Part shown: positions 27,459 to 36,073 of the stretch, piece after piece
Layout of the letters: every line of letters begins with the position of its first letter
How positions within the stretch are numbered: position 1 is the stretch's first letter
Source: G942493375 sp942493375
GTDB taxonomy: Bacteria; Armatimonadota; UBA5829
Length of the DNA stretch: 64,000 nt
Assembly (NCBI GenBank): GCA_942493375.1
Contig: OW818698.1
Span: 2,728,001-2,792,000, forward strand
Reading direction: 5' to 3'
Notes under the pieces: model-generated
What the model was told of the DNA's origin: nothing
What the model saw: only the letters and a program-made list of their open reading frames with translations
Databases searched by the model: none
Position numbers and translations under genes: made by a program

Positions 27459-29912
27459 TTGACGAGATATCAATCCACTGGAACCTTTATATGCCGAACT
27501 GTTCAGGCAATGGCGATTATCGGTATATTGATATGCTTTGCGGGACTACAGCAAGTAGAAGCCAAACCCCTCACACTTACGCTTTTCCGACTGCCGGATT
27601 TTTCTTCACAGGATCCTGTCAATAAAGCGGAAGCTGCAGTCGTCCGCAGATTCATGGAGAAATATCCGGATATCAAACTGAAACGTGGTTCAGGAGTACA
27701 GATAGCCGGACCCGGTGCTGAAGCCGGCCCCCTGATGCAGATAGCTGGTGATGTATCTCCGGAAGTAATATACGTCAACTTCAGATACTCGGATACCTAC
27801 ATTCAAAACGGTTATCTCAAACCGCTTGATGAGTATATGGATGCTATTCCAAAAGAGGAACTGATGCGTAGAGTCCCTCCTGCAGTTTTGCCGGTTATCT
27901 ACCGGGAAGGCCCGGATGGCAAAAAGCACTGGTGGGCACTTCCAACAAGCAGACTTGTAAGGGTCCTTGCATATCGAAGGGATCTGTTTTCTAAAGCGGG
28001 ACTGAATCCTGATGATCCCCCTAGAAACTGGGATGAATTATTTTCAGTCAGCCGCAAAATAACAAAACCCGATGATGGCCATTTTGGTATAGGTTTTGTC
28101 CGCGGTATAGACTCAAGCTGGGACTTTGTAAACCTTGTCTGGTCAGCTGGAGGGGATGTTGTTGCCCGAAACGCCAAGGGTGAGTGGGAACCCAGGTTCA
28201 ACACAAAGGCTACTGCTGAAGCCTTATACTTCTACACTAAGCTGTGCACCTCTCCCGTAGCCGGTAAAGACGGCAAGGAATATCACGGGGTAGCATCAAG
28301 AGACTTTGGATATGATGGAGTCAATGCTCCCGGTGACCCGGTAGCTATGACTTTTATGTACCTCGACGACAAACTCAATGTCTACCAGCCGGAGAAACTG
28401 GGTTATGCTCCTATTCCACACCTGGAGGGGGCTAACAGTGCATCCGAAGTCAACTGCGCTATGATGGGGATATACGCGGGCACCAAGACACCTGAGCTTG
28501 CAAAAGCTGCATTCAAATACATCTCATTCCTTGATAGTGACGAAGCCCAGAAGATACGTGTAAAGATTTTCATACAAAGCGGGTTTGGAAAGTTCGTCAG
28601 CCCGGTGTTTCTGGAAAGATACGGCTACAAGGACTATTTGAAGCAGGTAGATAAGGAATGGATCAGAGTCTACAAAGACGCAATGATAAATGGCAAACCT
28701 GAACCTTATGGCAAAAACTGTTCTGTCATCTACCGGGAGCTTTCAAGACCCATAGAGCAGGCGTTAAATGATAAGAAGCTGGTAAGTCTTATTACCGATG
28801 GCAACAAGCCTGAAGCTATGAAACTCATCAACGGTATTCTCCAAGCAGCTCAGACTGAGACTTTGAAGCGCATGTTCAATGTAGTGCCTCCGAACATACT
28901 GAAGCTCAGACAGCAACTGACTGTGGTTTTCCTTATATTTGCTGCTCTGGCGTTTGCGACAGCTACAGCGTTTTTGGTCAGGAACTTTAGCCGCAGCGCT
29001 CCAAGCGCCACACCGGGTCAGAAGAAGACCTTTTTTGCTGTCCTCCTTATTCTACCGGCAGCGCTCAGTGTACTTATCTGGCAGTATTTCCCACTCATTC
29101 GGGGCACAATAATGGCGTTCCAAGACTACAATGTTATGCGTACCTCACCATTTGTCGGAGTAGCTAACTTCTCAGAAATTCTATTTGATGCGAATTTCTG
29201 GAATTCCGTGTATGTAACATTACTCTACACGGGTTTGTATATGATCTTTGCCTTTATATCCCCAATAGTTCTGGCTCTGTTACTTACTGAGGTCCCTAGA
29301 GGTAAGGTCTTATTTAGAACGATATTCTACCTGCCTGCTGTGTTGTCCGGATTGGTTGTCATATTCCTTTGGAAGACGTTCTATAGGCAAGCAGGCTTAC
29401 TAAATACTATCATCAACCCCATTGCTGAGTTCCTGCATTTGAATGCTCTGACTGTTGACTGGCTGAGCGACCCTTCTCTGGCGATGATTGCTGTGCTTCT
29501 ACCTGTTGTGTGGGGAGGCATGGGTCCAGGATGTCTGATATACCTGGCAGCCTTGAAGACTATACCCGAGGAGTTCTATGAAGCGGCAGACGTAGATGGT
29601 GCCGGGGTCATTAAGAAGATATTCAGTATAACCCTGCCATCGATCAAGATGCTTATTATGATCAATGCGGTCGGTGCGTTCATCGGAGCCTTTATGTCGA
29701 GTGAGACCATTTTTGCGATGAGTGGAGGAGGCCCCTACACTCCTTACGGTGCCACAGAGACAGTCGGACTACAGCTCTTCTATATGGCATTTATCTACCT
29801 CAGATTCGGTGTCGCCAACGCAATGGCCTGGGTACTCGGGTTTATGCTGATAGGATTCACTATGATCCAGCTGAAGAACCTGAGCAGAGTGGAATTCAAA
29901 GGCGGAAGGTAA
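27459..29912 (+). CDS. ABC sugar-transporter fusion: solute-binding domain plus MalF-type permease
   Basis: A single 817-residue protein joins two normally separate subunits. Residues ~45-470 are a family 1 solute-binding domain (TLTLFRLPDFSSQ, AVVRRFMEKYPDIKL, RNWDELFSVSRKI), preceded by a hydrophobic signal/anchor. A membrane segment near residue 500 would bring the chain back to the cytoplasm, followed by a MalF-like permease (LLILPAALSVLIWQYFPLIR; EAA loop EEFYEAADVDGAGVIKKIF). TTG 27459 with GGAG nine bases upstream is the favoured start; TTG 27432 lacks one. No ABC ATPase lies nearby, so a shared MsmX-type ATPase must be supplied elsewhere. First gene of the sugar-uptake group to 34459. 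Confidence 0.82.
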   Translation: MTRYQSTGTFICRTVQAMAIIGILICFAGLQQVEAKPLTLTLFRLPDFSSQDPVNKAEAAVVRRFMEKYPDIKLKRGSGVQIAGPGAEAGPLMQIAGDVSPEVIYVNFRYSDTYIQNGYLKPLDEYMDAIPKEELMRRVPPAVLPVIYREGPDGKKHWWALPTSRLVRVLAYRRDLFSKAGLNPDDPPRNWDELFSVSRKITKPDDGHFGIGFVRGIDSSWDFVNLVWSAGGDVVARNAKGEWEPRFNTKATAEALYFYTKLCTSPVAGKDGKEYHGVASRDFGYDGVNAPGDPVAMTFMYLDDKLNVYQPEKLGYAPIPHLEGANSASEVNCAMMGIYAGTKTPELAKAAFKYISFLDSDEAQKIRVKIFIQSGFGKFVSPVFLERYGYKDYLKQVDKEWIRVYKDAMINGKPEPYGKNCSVIYRELSRPIEQALNDKKLVSLITDGNKPEAMKLINGILQAAQTETLKRMFNVVPPNILKLRQQLTVVFLIFAALAFATATAFLVRNFSRSAPSATPGQKKTFFAVLLILPAALSVLIWQYFPLIRGTIMAFQDYNVMRTSPFVGVANFSEILFDANFWNSVYVTLLYTGLYMIFAFISPIVLALLLTEVPRGKVLFRTIFYLPAVLSGLVVIFLWKTFYRQAGLLNTIINPIAEFLHLNALTVDWLSDPSLAMIAVLLPVVWGGMGPGCLIYLAALKTIPEEFYEAADVDGAGVIKKIFSITLPSIKMLIMINAVGAFIGAFMSSETIFAMSGGGPYTPYGATETVGLQLFYMAFIYLRFGVANAMAWVLGFMLIGFTMIQLKNLSRVEFKGGR

Positions 29913-29955
29913 TTTTTAAGTTGAAAGTTGATAGTTGAAAGTTGAAAGTTGGATA
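29913..29955. repeat. Short direct repeats of TTGAAAGT type
   Basis: Imperfect eight- to ten-base units (TTGAAAGT, TTGATAGT) repeated four to five times directly after the SBP-permease stop. Confidence 0.5.
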
Positions 29956-29958
29956 GTG

Positions 29959-30026
29959 TGTCATTTTCAACGCAGTGAAGAATCCCGGGTTGTACAAGCA
30001 GATTCTTCACTGCGTTCAGAATGACA
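29959..30026. repeat. Palindrome of the GATTCTTCACT family
   Basis: Two 26-base arms (29959-29984 and 30001-30026) pair at 24 positions around a 16-base loop. The full arm type TGTCATTCTGAACGCAGTGA with following AGAATC is a widespread bacterial intergenic repeat. Confidence 0.8.
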
Positions 30027-30097
30027 GGTAACGATTGGATGATTGTTCATTGTCAATTATCAATTGCAAATTACCCATTGGCTTTGGCATACAGACT

Positions 30098-30126
30098 TTG
30101 ACGTTAACCATGTTTACCGGTAAAAT
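30098..30126 (+). promoter_or_regulatory. Sigma70 promoter of the solute-binding-protein gene with internal operator
   Basis: TTGACG (30098-30103), 17 bases, TAAAAT (30121-30126). A perfect 12-base palindrome, TTTACCGGTAAA (30113-30124), covers the spacer and most of the -10 element, an ideal site for a LacI-type repressor. Confidence 0.7.
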
Positions 30127-30173
30127 ACGATTAGCCAGAAAACAATGTAATCTTCTCTTAAGGTGAATGCACG

Positions 30174-31523
30174 TTGAAGAAGTTTTTTATCATAGCTATC
30201 CTGGTAATGACGGGGCTTTCCGTCTTTGCCTATTTGATCAAACCAAACACTGATCACCCGGGTAAAGTTGAACTGCGTTGGGTTACTGATGATAACCCGG
30301 CCCGGCGTGATCAGATAGCGCTTTTTAACAAGACCCACCCAAATATCAACCTCTCACTAGACCCCGGCACCAACCAGAAGGTTGTTGTACAGGTATTAGC
30401 AGGTGTTGGCCCGGACCTTTTTGATGTCTACTCCGGTCAGCTCCCAAACTATGTAAAGAGCGATGCCTGCCTGGATGTTACCGACAAGCTGAAAGCTGCC
30501 GGGATCAACGTTGAGAAGGATGTCTGGAGAACACTCGACACTACATATATTTACAATGGCCGGGTTTATGGGTTTCCTACCAACGCTGCCTGTGCAGGCC
30601 TTATGTTCAATAAGGATTCTTTGCGAAAACAGGGAGTACCTTTTCCAAAAGGGCCATGGAAGTGGAAAGATTTTTTGCCCGTTGCACAAAAGCTGACTGT
30701 CAAAGATGCCAACGGCAAGATCCAGCAATATGGTTTCATGTTTGAGTGGTCATATTTCCCGATGTTTTCTATGCAGTGGGGTGGTCACTTATACAGTCCT
30801 GACGGTACCCGAAGTGTTTTGAATTCACCTGAAAATGCAGCAGCTGTCCAGTTTATGCACGACCTTATATATAAATATCACGTTACCCCAACTCCAAACG
30901 AGCAGACCAGTATGGCGAGTCAGGGTGGCTGGGGAGCAGGTATGATAAACCTGTTCGGAGCTGGACGCGCAGCAACAATGCTCGCAGGCCGGTGGATGCT
31001 GTGCAACCTGCGTAATTTTGAGGGTCTGAAAGTCGGAGCAGCAGAATTACCTTATGAGAATCATCGTGTTTTCTGGGGTTATGGAAGAGCAACGACAGTA
31101 AATAAGTATGGTAAGCATAAAAAGGAAGCCTTTGAGTTTCTTAAATACCTGGCAAGCACTGAATACAACGAGTTGATTAACCATCAGGCTGACAGTATCG
31201 CTACAATGATACGCACCACCTACACCGAAAAGTATCTCCACGATCAGGATTATCCTGAAGAGGATACCAATGCTGTATGGCGGGATACTATGTATCTATC
31301 AAAACCTTATGAGACCAGTCCGTTTATTGAAGCTTCTAAGTCTGATATGATCCTATACAAACAGCTTGATTTAGTCAGGGCAGATCAGAAAACTCCGGAA
31401 GAGGCTTTGAAGACTGCTCAGGACCTGATCAATGAAGTCATACAGAGGAACATTAAGAAAGATCCCAAGCTGCGAGAATTGTATGATAAGCTGATTAGAG
31501 AATCCAGAAAAACAGCTAAGTAA
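30174..31523 (+). CDS. ABC transporter sugar-binding protein (family 1)
   Basis: A 449-residue extracellular solute-binding protein. An uncleaved-looking or cleavable hydrophobic N-terminus (FFIIAILVMTGLSVFAYLI) is followed by the family 1 signatures VELRWVTDDNPARRDQIALF, NKTHPNINLSLDPG, GVGPDLFDVYSG and later EAFEFLKYLAS. There is no lipobox Cys, so it may be membrane-tethered. Initiation is at TTG 30174, with AAGGTG eight bases upstream. It is a second, separate binding protein in addition to the one fused to the permease upstream, and it leads the 31597-33440 permease pair. Substrate presumably an oligosaccharide. Confidence 0.88.
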   Translation: MKKFFIIAILVMTGLSVFAYLIKPNTDHPGKVELRWVTDDNPARRDQIALFNKTHPNINLSLDPGTNQKVVVQVLAGVGPDLFDVYSGQLPNYVKSDACLDVTDKLKAAGINVEKDVWRTLDTTYIYNGRVYGFPTNAACAGLMFNKDSLRKQGVPFPKGPWKWKDFLPVAQKLTVKDANGKIQQYGFMFEWSYFPMFSMQWGGHLYSPDGTRSVLNSPENAAAVQFMHDLIYKYHVTPTPNEQTSMASQGGWGAGMINLFGAGRAATMLAGRWMLCNLRNFEGLKVGAAELPYENHRVFWGYGRATTVNKYGKHKKEAFEFLKYLASTEYNELINHQADSIATMIRTTYTEKYLHDQDYPEEDTNAVWRDTMYLSKPYETSPFIEASKSDMILYKQLDLVRADQKTPEEALKTAQDLINEVIQRNIKKDPKLRELYDKLIRESRKTAK

Positions 31524-31553
31524 CTATTTTTTGATCACATTGGTCTGAGTGGA

Positions 31554-31579
31554 GATTCTTCACTGCGTTCAGAATGACA
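31554..31579. repeat. Half copy of the GATTCTTCACT repeat at a ribosome-binding region
   Basis: Identical in 26 bases to 30001-30026. It ends four bases before the GGAG that serves the permease start at 31597. Confidence 0.7.
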
Positions 31580-31596
31580 TATTGGAGTTGTATTAA

Positions 31597-32583
31597 ATGA
31601 ATAAAGAAGCGCGGAAGACGGCGACGGCGCTGGCATATTTAGCCCCGAACTTTATAGGGTTCGTTGTATTCCTGGCCGGGCCGGTTCTTTTTTCCCTGGT
31701 TATGAGCTTCACCAACTGGGGAATGCAGAAGTCGGTTCCATTTGCATGGATTGGCATGGAAAACTTCATTGAATTAATTGCCGACGTCAACTTTTGGTTG
31801 TATTTCCTAAACACAGCTTATTTTATGATCGGTATACCGTTCTCAATTGCCGGTTCGTTAATATTGGCCATAATGCTCAGCCAGAAACTCAAAGGCATTA
31901 CAGTCTATCGAACGCTCTTCTATCTTCCAAGCATCACCAGTGGTGTTGCATTGATGATCCTCTGGAAAGCTCTCTACAATCCTGAGACCGGTCCAATTAA
32001 TACTATGATTGACTGGTTCCTTAATACTGTCGGTCTTAATAATGTTATACATGCGGTCTTCGGAACCACCGTCACCCCACCAGCCTGGTTGATATCTACC
32101 AAGAGTATTTTGGGGCTGGATGTGGACAAGATCGGGATGGTCTGGAAGCAATTTGGTCTGGGTGCCAGAGATGCAATTATCTATATGGGTATATGGACCG
32201 GTATCGGCGGTGGGAATATGCTGCTCTACCTGGCAGCCCTGACCAATCAACCTCAGGAACTTGTAGAAGCTGCTCAGATCGACGGTGCCAGCCGCTGGGC
32301 TATATTCAAGAACGTAACATGGCCATATCTGGCGCCTACTACGTTCTTTATTACAATTATGAGCTTTATCGGTGGTCTGCAGGGCGGATTTGAGCAGGCA
32401 AGGGTTATGACCGGTGGAGGACCTGCCGGAACTACAATGACTATGACTTACTATATTTACACTCAGGCTTTTGATGAGCTTCAACTTGGATATGCTTCTG
32501 CTGTAGCCTGGGTGCTGGCTGTTATTATTCTGGTTGTTACGCTAGTCAACTGGAAGTTCGGAAATAAGGAGATGTACTACTGA
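31597..32583 (+). CDS. ABC sugar permease, MalF/UgpA type
   Basis: A 328-residue inner-membrane permease with six or seven membrane segments. It opens LAYLAPNFIGFVVFLAGPVLFSL and carries the EAA loop (QELVEAAQIDGASRWAIFKNV) that contacts the ATPase. GGAG lies nine bases before ATG. The stop codon TGA shares its last base with the ATG of the next permease (32583), a sign of translational coupling. A second MalF-like module in the same gene group is in the SBP fusion at 27459. Confidence 0.9.
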   Translation: MNKEARKTATALAYLAPNFIGFVVFLAGPVLFSLVMSFTNWGMQKSVPFAWIGMENFIELIADVNFWLYFLNTAYFMIGIPFSIAGSLILAIMLSQKLKGITVYRTLFYLPSITSGVALMILWKALYNPETGPINTMIDWFLNTVGLNNVIHAVFGTTVTPPAWLISTKSILGLDVDKIGMVWKQFGLGARDAIIYMGIWTGIGGGNMLLYLAALTNQPQELVEAAQIDGASRWAIFKNVTWPYLAPTTFFITIMSFIGGLQGGFEQARVMTGGGPAGTTMTMTYYIYTQAFDELQLGYASAVAWVLAVIILVVTLVNWKFGNKEMYY

Positions 32584-33440
32584 TGTCTACTCAAAACGAG
32601 CTTGCAGGACAACAACGAACGTGGTGGAACCGGTGGGGTAAGATTACAAGCAGTCACCTGTTATTGGGACTGATATCGATCACGACCATGCTACCGTTCA
32701 TTTGGATGGTGCTGGCCAGTTTTAAGCCTATGGCTGATATTGAAAAGATAAACCCCATCCCTAGTGTCTGGCATCCTGAGAACTATATTGAAGTCTTCCA
32801 CAAGGTGCAGTTTGCCCGTTATTATTTCAACAGCTTGTTTATTGCAGCATGGGTCACACTCCTTACAGTTATAACAAGTTCCCTTGCAGCATATGCGTTT
32901 GCCCGTATACAGTGGAAGGGCCGCGATACGGTATTTAAGCTATATTTGATGACCCTGATGATACCCGGTGTGGTTGTAATGATCCCAAACTACACTGTTA
33001 TGGTCCATCTGCACCTGCTGGACTCCTATGTCGGACTGATAGTTCCTGCAGCTTTCAGCGCCTTTGGGACATTCCTGCTCAGACAGTTCATGCTGACTAT
33101 ACCGTCTGCACTCGATGAAGCAGCAGAGATTGATGGAGCCAACAGTTGGCAGATACTCTGGGAGATTATAATGCCGCTTGCTCAGCCTGGTCTGGTAACC
33201 CTGGCTGTGTTTACGTTTCTCGGCAACTACGGCTCATTCTTCTGGCCACTGCTTATCATCAAGAGTGAGCATTTGAGGACTCTGCCGATTGGTATGTTGT
33301 TCTTCGATACAAACTACGGGACCCAGACTAATTTAATCATGGCTGGAAGCGTTATGAGCGTTATACCTGTTATAATCCTGTTTGTTTTCTGCCAGAAGTT
33401 CCTGGTTAAGGGTATTCAACTTGGGGCAGTGAAGGGATAG
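32583..33440 (+). CDS. ABC sugar permease, MalG/UgpE type
   Basis: A 285-residue membrane permease with six predicted segments. The EAA loop (SALDEAAEIDGANSWQILWEI) and the C-terminal FLVKGIQLGAVKG are typical of MalG-type subunits. It overlaps the previous permease by one base. It is the only MalG-like gene for two MalF-like modules here, so it may pair with either. No ATPase is encoded nearby. Confidence 0.9.
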   Translation: MSTQNELAGQQRTWWNRWGKITSSHLLLGLISITTMLPFIWMVLASFKPMADIEKINPIPSVWHPENYIEVFHKVQFARYYFNSLFIAAWVTLLTVITSSLAAYAFARIQWKGRDTVFKLYLMTLMIPGVVVMIPNYTVMVHLHLLDSYVGLIVPAAFSAFGTFLLRQFMLTIPSALDEAAEIDGANSWQILWEIIMPLAQPGLVTLAVFTFLGNYGSFFWPLLIIKSEHLRTLPIGMLFFDTNYGTQTNLIMAGSVMSVIPVIILFVFCQKFLVKGIQLGAVKG

Positions 33441-33454
33441 GATATATAACTGAT

Positions 33455-34459
33455 ATGTTTGATGTAAATACGATAAAGACACCTTTTAAGCAGGGCAGAA
33501 TGGTTTTTGGGCCATCATTGAAGCTGGGAGAGTTCGACAGCCATTTAGTGGATGCTGCGTTTACGTTCCGTTGGGAAGATAAGTTTTATATGACTTATAT
33601 CGGTTGGGATGGGATCGGGTACCGGACCGGGCTTGCGAGTTCCGACGATCTAGTCTTGTGGAACAGAGAAGGACTTATCATTGACAGAGGTCCTGTTGGG
33701 TCAGTCACCCAGAATAATGTGGCTCTTACCTGGATTGTTCGAGATAATGAATTATACGGCAATAGCAATCTGAAACAGATTGATGGCAGTTTTCTTGGCA
33801 CTTATCATGCATATCCTAAGGCTGGCTACGAGGCCGGGCCTGCTTGTATAGGGCTGTGTCGGAGTAACAATCTAAGAGACTGGGAACTTGAAGAACCGTG
33901 CCTAAGAAGTGACGATCCGGATGCCGGTAAATGGGAAAATGGCGGGTTGTATAAATCTTGCATAGTAGAGCATGAAGGAACTTACTATATGTTCTACAAT
34001 GCCAAAGGAAGTGACGGCTGGCCTTGGAACGAGCAGACAGGATTGGTTATTTCAACTGACCTGAAGACCTGGAAGCGTGCGTTTGACCATCCGGTTGTCG
34101 GGAATGGGCCTGCAGGATCTATCGACGAGATATTCGCATCCGATCCGTGTGTTGTCAGGCATCAAGGCAAGTGGGTTATGTTCTACTATACTCTATCTGC
34201 AGACGGACACGCCAGGGATAGTGCTGCATTCTCGGATGATTTATTGCACTGGGAGAAGCTGGGGGAAGCCCTGACAAATCCAGGCAAACCAGGCCAGGTA
34301 GATTCCGAACACGCTCACAAGCCTGCGGTGATTACAAAAGATGGAATACTTTATCACTACTACTGCGGGGTCTCGCCTGCAACAGTCGGCTCCACCGGTG
34401 AGATCAGTCATAATGAGCACAGAGGGATAGCGCTGGCTACGTCCCAAACGCTTGCGTGA
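33455..34459 (+). CDS. GH43/GH117-like five-bladed propeller glycosidase
   Basis: A 334-residue cytoplasmic protein with the repeated blade pattern of GH43-, GH117- and GH130-like enzymes: FTFRWEDKFYMTYIGWD, YRTGLASSDDLVLW, CIVEHEGTYYMFYNAKGSDG, DPCVVRHQGKWVMFYY, SAAFSDDLLHWEKLG. The conserved acids in the blades (e.g. VDAAF, EIFASDPCV) are present. It begins 14 bases after the permease stop and is the last gene of the uptake group, consistent with splitting an imported oligosaccharide. The exact family cannot be settled from sequence reading. Confidence 0.72.
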   Translation: MFDVNTIKTPFKQGRMVFGPSLKLGEFDSHLVDAAFTFRWEDKFYMTYIGWDGIGYRTGLASSDDLVLWNREGLIIDRGPVGSVTQNNVALTWIVRDNELYGNSNLKQIDGSFLGTYHAYPKAGYEAGPACIGLCRSNNLRDWELEEPCLRSDDPDAGKWENGGLYKSCIVEHEGTYYMFYNAKGSDGWPWNEQTGLVISTDLKTWKRAFDHPVVGNGPAGSIDEIFASDPCVVRHQGKWVMFYYTLSADGHARDSAAFSDDLLHWEKLGEALTNPGKPGQVDSEHAHKPAVITKDGILYHYYCGVSPATVGSTGEISHNEHRGIALATSQTLA

Positions 34460-34502
34460 ATTAGATAGCTTGTTTAGATTACCAGTAGGTTAAAATGTAA
34501 AA

Positions 34503-34550
34503 GGCTTCAGGAGCGGATTGTCTATGAACATCCATCCTGAAGCCGTTTTT
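34503..34550 (+). terminator. Rho-independent terminator of the sugar-uptake operon
   Basis: GGCTTCAGGA and TCCTGAAGCC form a 10-base stem around a 22-base loop, followed by GTTTTT. It also lies just downstream of the convergent sigma-factor gene. Confidence 0.8.
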
Positions 34551-34559
34551 AGATTATAT

Positions 34560-35891
34560 TTAAGCGGCTATTCTGGTCTGCGGTTCTTCGAATCCCTGGT
34601 CTCGCAGAATAGCGTCTTGCAGGCGATTCTTAGCTAGTGCGTGGAGGGTATCTCTGTTATGTCCCTCGTTTGGATAGCAGGCAGTGGCAGTTAGGATATA
34701 TGGAGTTATTTCCTGGCTTCTGCGTCCGGACTCTATATGTATCTGGCTTACAATGTTCCTTAGTCGTTCGCAGACAACATTTGACTGTTTGCCGGTATGT
34801 GGCAGGATCAGCCCAAGAGTTGTCTTATCGTACCGCGCCACAATGTCCATTTTTCGGACATTATCGCGTACTTTCTGACCTACGACATAGAAAACATTGT
34901 CCATACGCAGCTCCCGAACGAGCTGGTCCACTTCCAAAGGCAGGAAGACGCCTAAAAGAACCATCGTAAGCATTCCTGAGTGACGGGAAGCTTTACTTAT
35001 TTCCTCATCCAAGCGATCCATGAAATATGTAGAATTGTATAGACCGGTAGACTGGTCTACAACTGTTGATCTAGCCATATCTTCAGCCTTAAGTCTGCTG
35101 GATGGCAGAGACTGCTGGATGTGAGCGTCTCGGATTTCTTCGGTGGTCAATATCTTGCGCAGTTTTTTAGTTCCATTTCGGATGATATGCGAAACATAAT
35201 TACAGCTGATATCAAGCCTACGAGCTATCTCGGTCTGGTTCAATCCCTTGTAATAATGGTAGAAGATAACACGCTGTTCAATATCCTTCAGTCCATCAAG
35301 CGCTGATTCCAGAACCAGTCTATCCTCTGTTGGAATCTGATAGGATACTATGCTATCGTCGGCAACTTTTTCTGCTTCGCTGGGACCGTTTGCGCTCTCA
35401 CGTTCACCATCCAGAGAACTGACTTTAAATACTTCTCGCATTGAGATCAATTCTCGGATGGTATGCTCCGGCAAGCTAAGGTTATCAGCGATCTCTTTTT
35501 CAGTAGGCTGACGATTATACTCCTGGAACAATGTTTCCATGGTCTTGCTGACCCTCTGACTCAGTTCCTGAAGCCATGCGGGTTCCTTGATGATCTTACC
35601 TTTGTCTCGAAGGTAATGTTTCATCTGACCTATGATAAAATGGGTAGCATACGTAGAGAATTTAACTCCCTTTGATTGATCATACCGGTCTATTGAGTTC
35701 AGTAGACCAATAAATCCTTCCTGAGCTAAATCTTCTACTGGTTCGGCGGTGCACGCGAACCGACGCGCAACGCTCTCAACCAGGTTCGAATACTGCAGCA
35801 CTATCTCATCCTTGATTAGTGGCGATGTGTTTTTGGCATACTTATCCAGTAATGCCTGTATCTCTTCCTCACTCATTTTACGTTCGCGCAT
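34560..35891 (-). CDS. Sigma-70-family factor fused to a degenerate GGDEF domain
   Basis: A 443-residue protein. Sigma region 2 is at ~30-97 (DLAQEGFIGLLNSIDRYD, KFSTYATHFIIGQMKHYL), region 3 at ~105-160, and region 4 with its helix-turn-helix at ~195-247 (LNQTEIARRLDISCNYVSHI), as in the SigB/SigF/FliA group. Residues ~278-440 match a diguanylate-cyclase fold (DQSTGLYNSTYFMDRLDEEI), but the GGDEF loop reads RYDKTT (353-358), so cyclase activity is unlikely; it may act as a sensor or dimerisation module. AAGGT lies upstream of the ATG. It follows pilB-pilT-pilC on the same strand and may control surface functions. Such a fusion is unusual. Confidence 0.85.
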   Translation of the reverse strand: MRERKMSEEEIQALLDKYAKNTSPLIKDEIVLQYSNLVESVARRFACTAEPVEDLAQEGFIGLLNSIDRYDQSKGVKFSTYATHFIIGQMKHYLRDKGKIIKEPAWLQELSQRVSKTMETLFQEYNRQPTEKEIADNLSLPEHTIRELISMREVFKVSSLDGERESANGPSEAEKVADDSIVSYQIPTEDRLVLESALDGLKDIEQRVIFYHYYKGLNQTEIARRLDISCNYVSHIIRNGTKKLRKILTTEEIRDAHIQQSLPSSRLKAEDMARSTVVDQSTGLYNSTYFMDRLDEEISKASRHSGMLTMVLLGVFLPLEVDQLVRELRMDNVFYVVGQKVRDNVRKMDIVARYDKTTLGLILPHTGKQSNVVCERLRNIVSQIHIESGRRSQEITPYILTATACYPNEGHNRDTLHALAKNRLQDAILRDQGFEEPQTRIAA

Positions 35892-35957
35892 TGTCCACCT
35901 TTTCCTTTGCCATTTACACCCGCAGCCTGCAGGTCATCTGGGATATTGTTCATCTAG

Positions 35958-36031
35958 CCCGCATTATTCACCAAGCTTCGCTTTTGTCCGGCAGTAGGGA
36001 CAAAAGCTGAGTCAATCATGAATAATGCGGG
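35958..36031. repeat. Palindromic element, copy B
   Basis: Outer arms CCCGCATTATTCA and inner arms GCTTTTGTCC pair around the same GGCAGTAG loop as copy A. Its left half is nearly identical to copy A, while the right half differs in the middle (about ten bases), so the stem has an internal bulge. It separates pilC from the sigma-factor gene. Confidence 0.85.
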
Positions 36032-36073
36032 TTTGCTCTCCCAAACGCTCCGGGTCATCGCATCCGTGCGATT

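Noticed and set aside
31858..32484. A 208-codon antisense frame in the MalF-type permease
   Set aside because: Opposite a clear permease gene.
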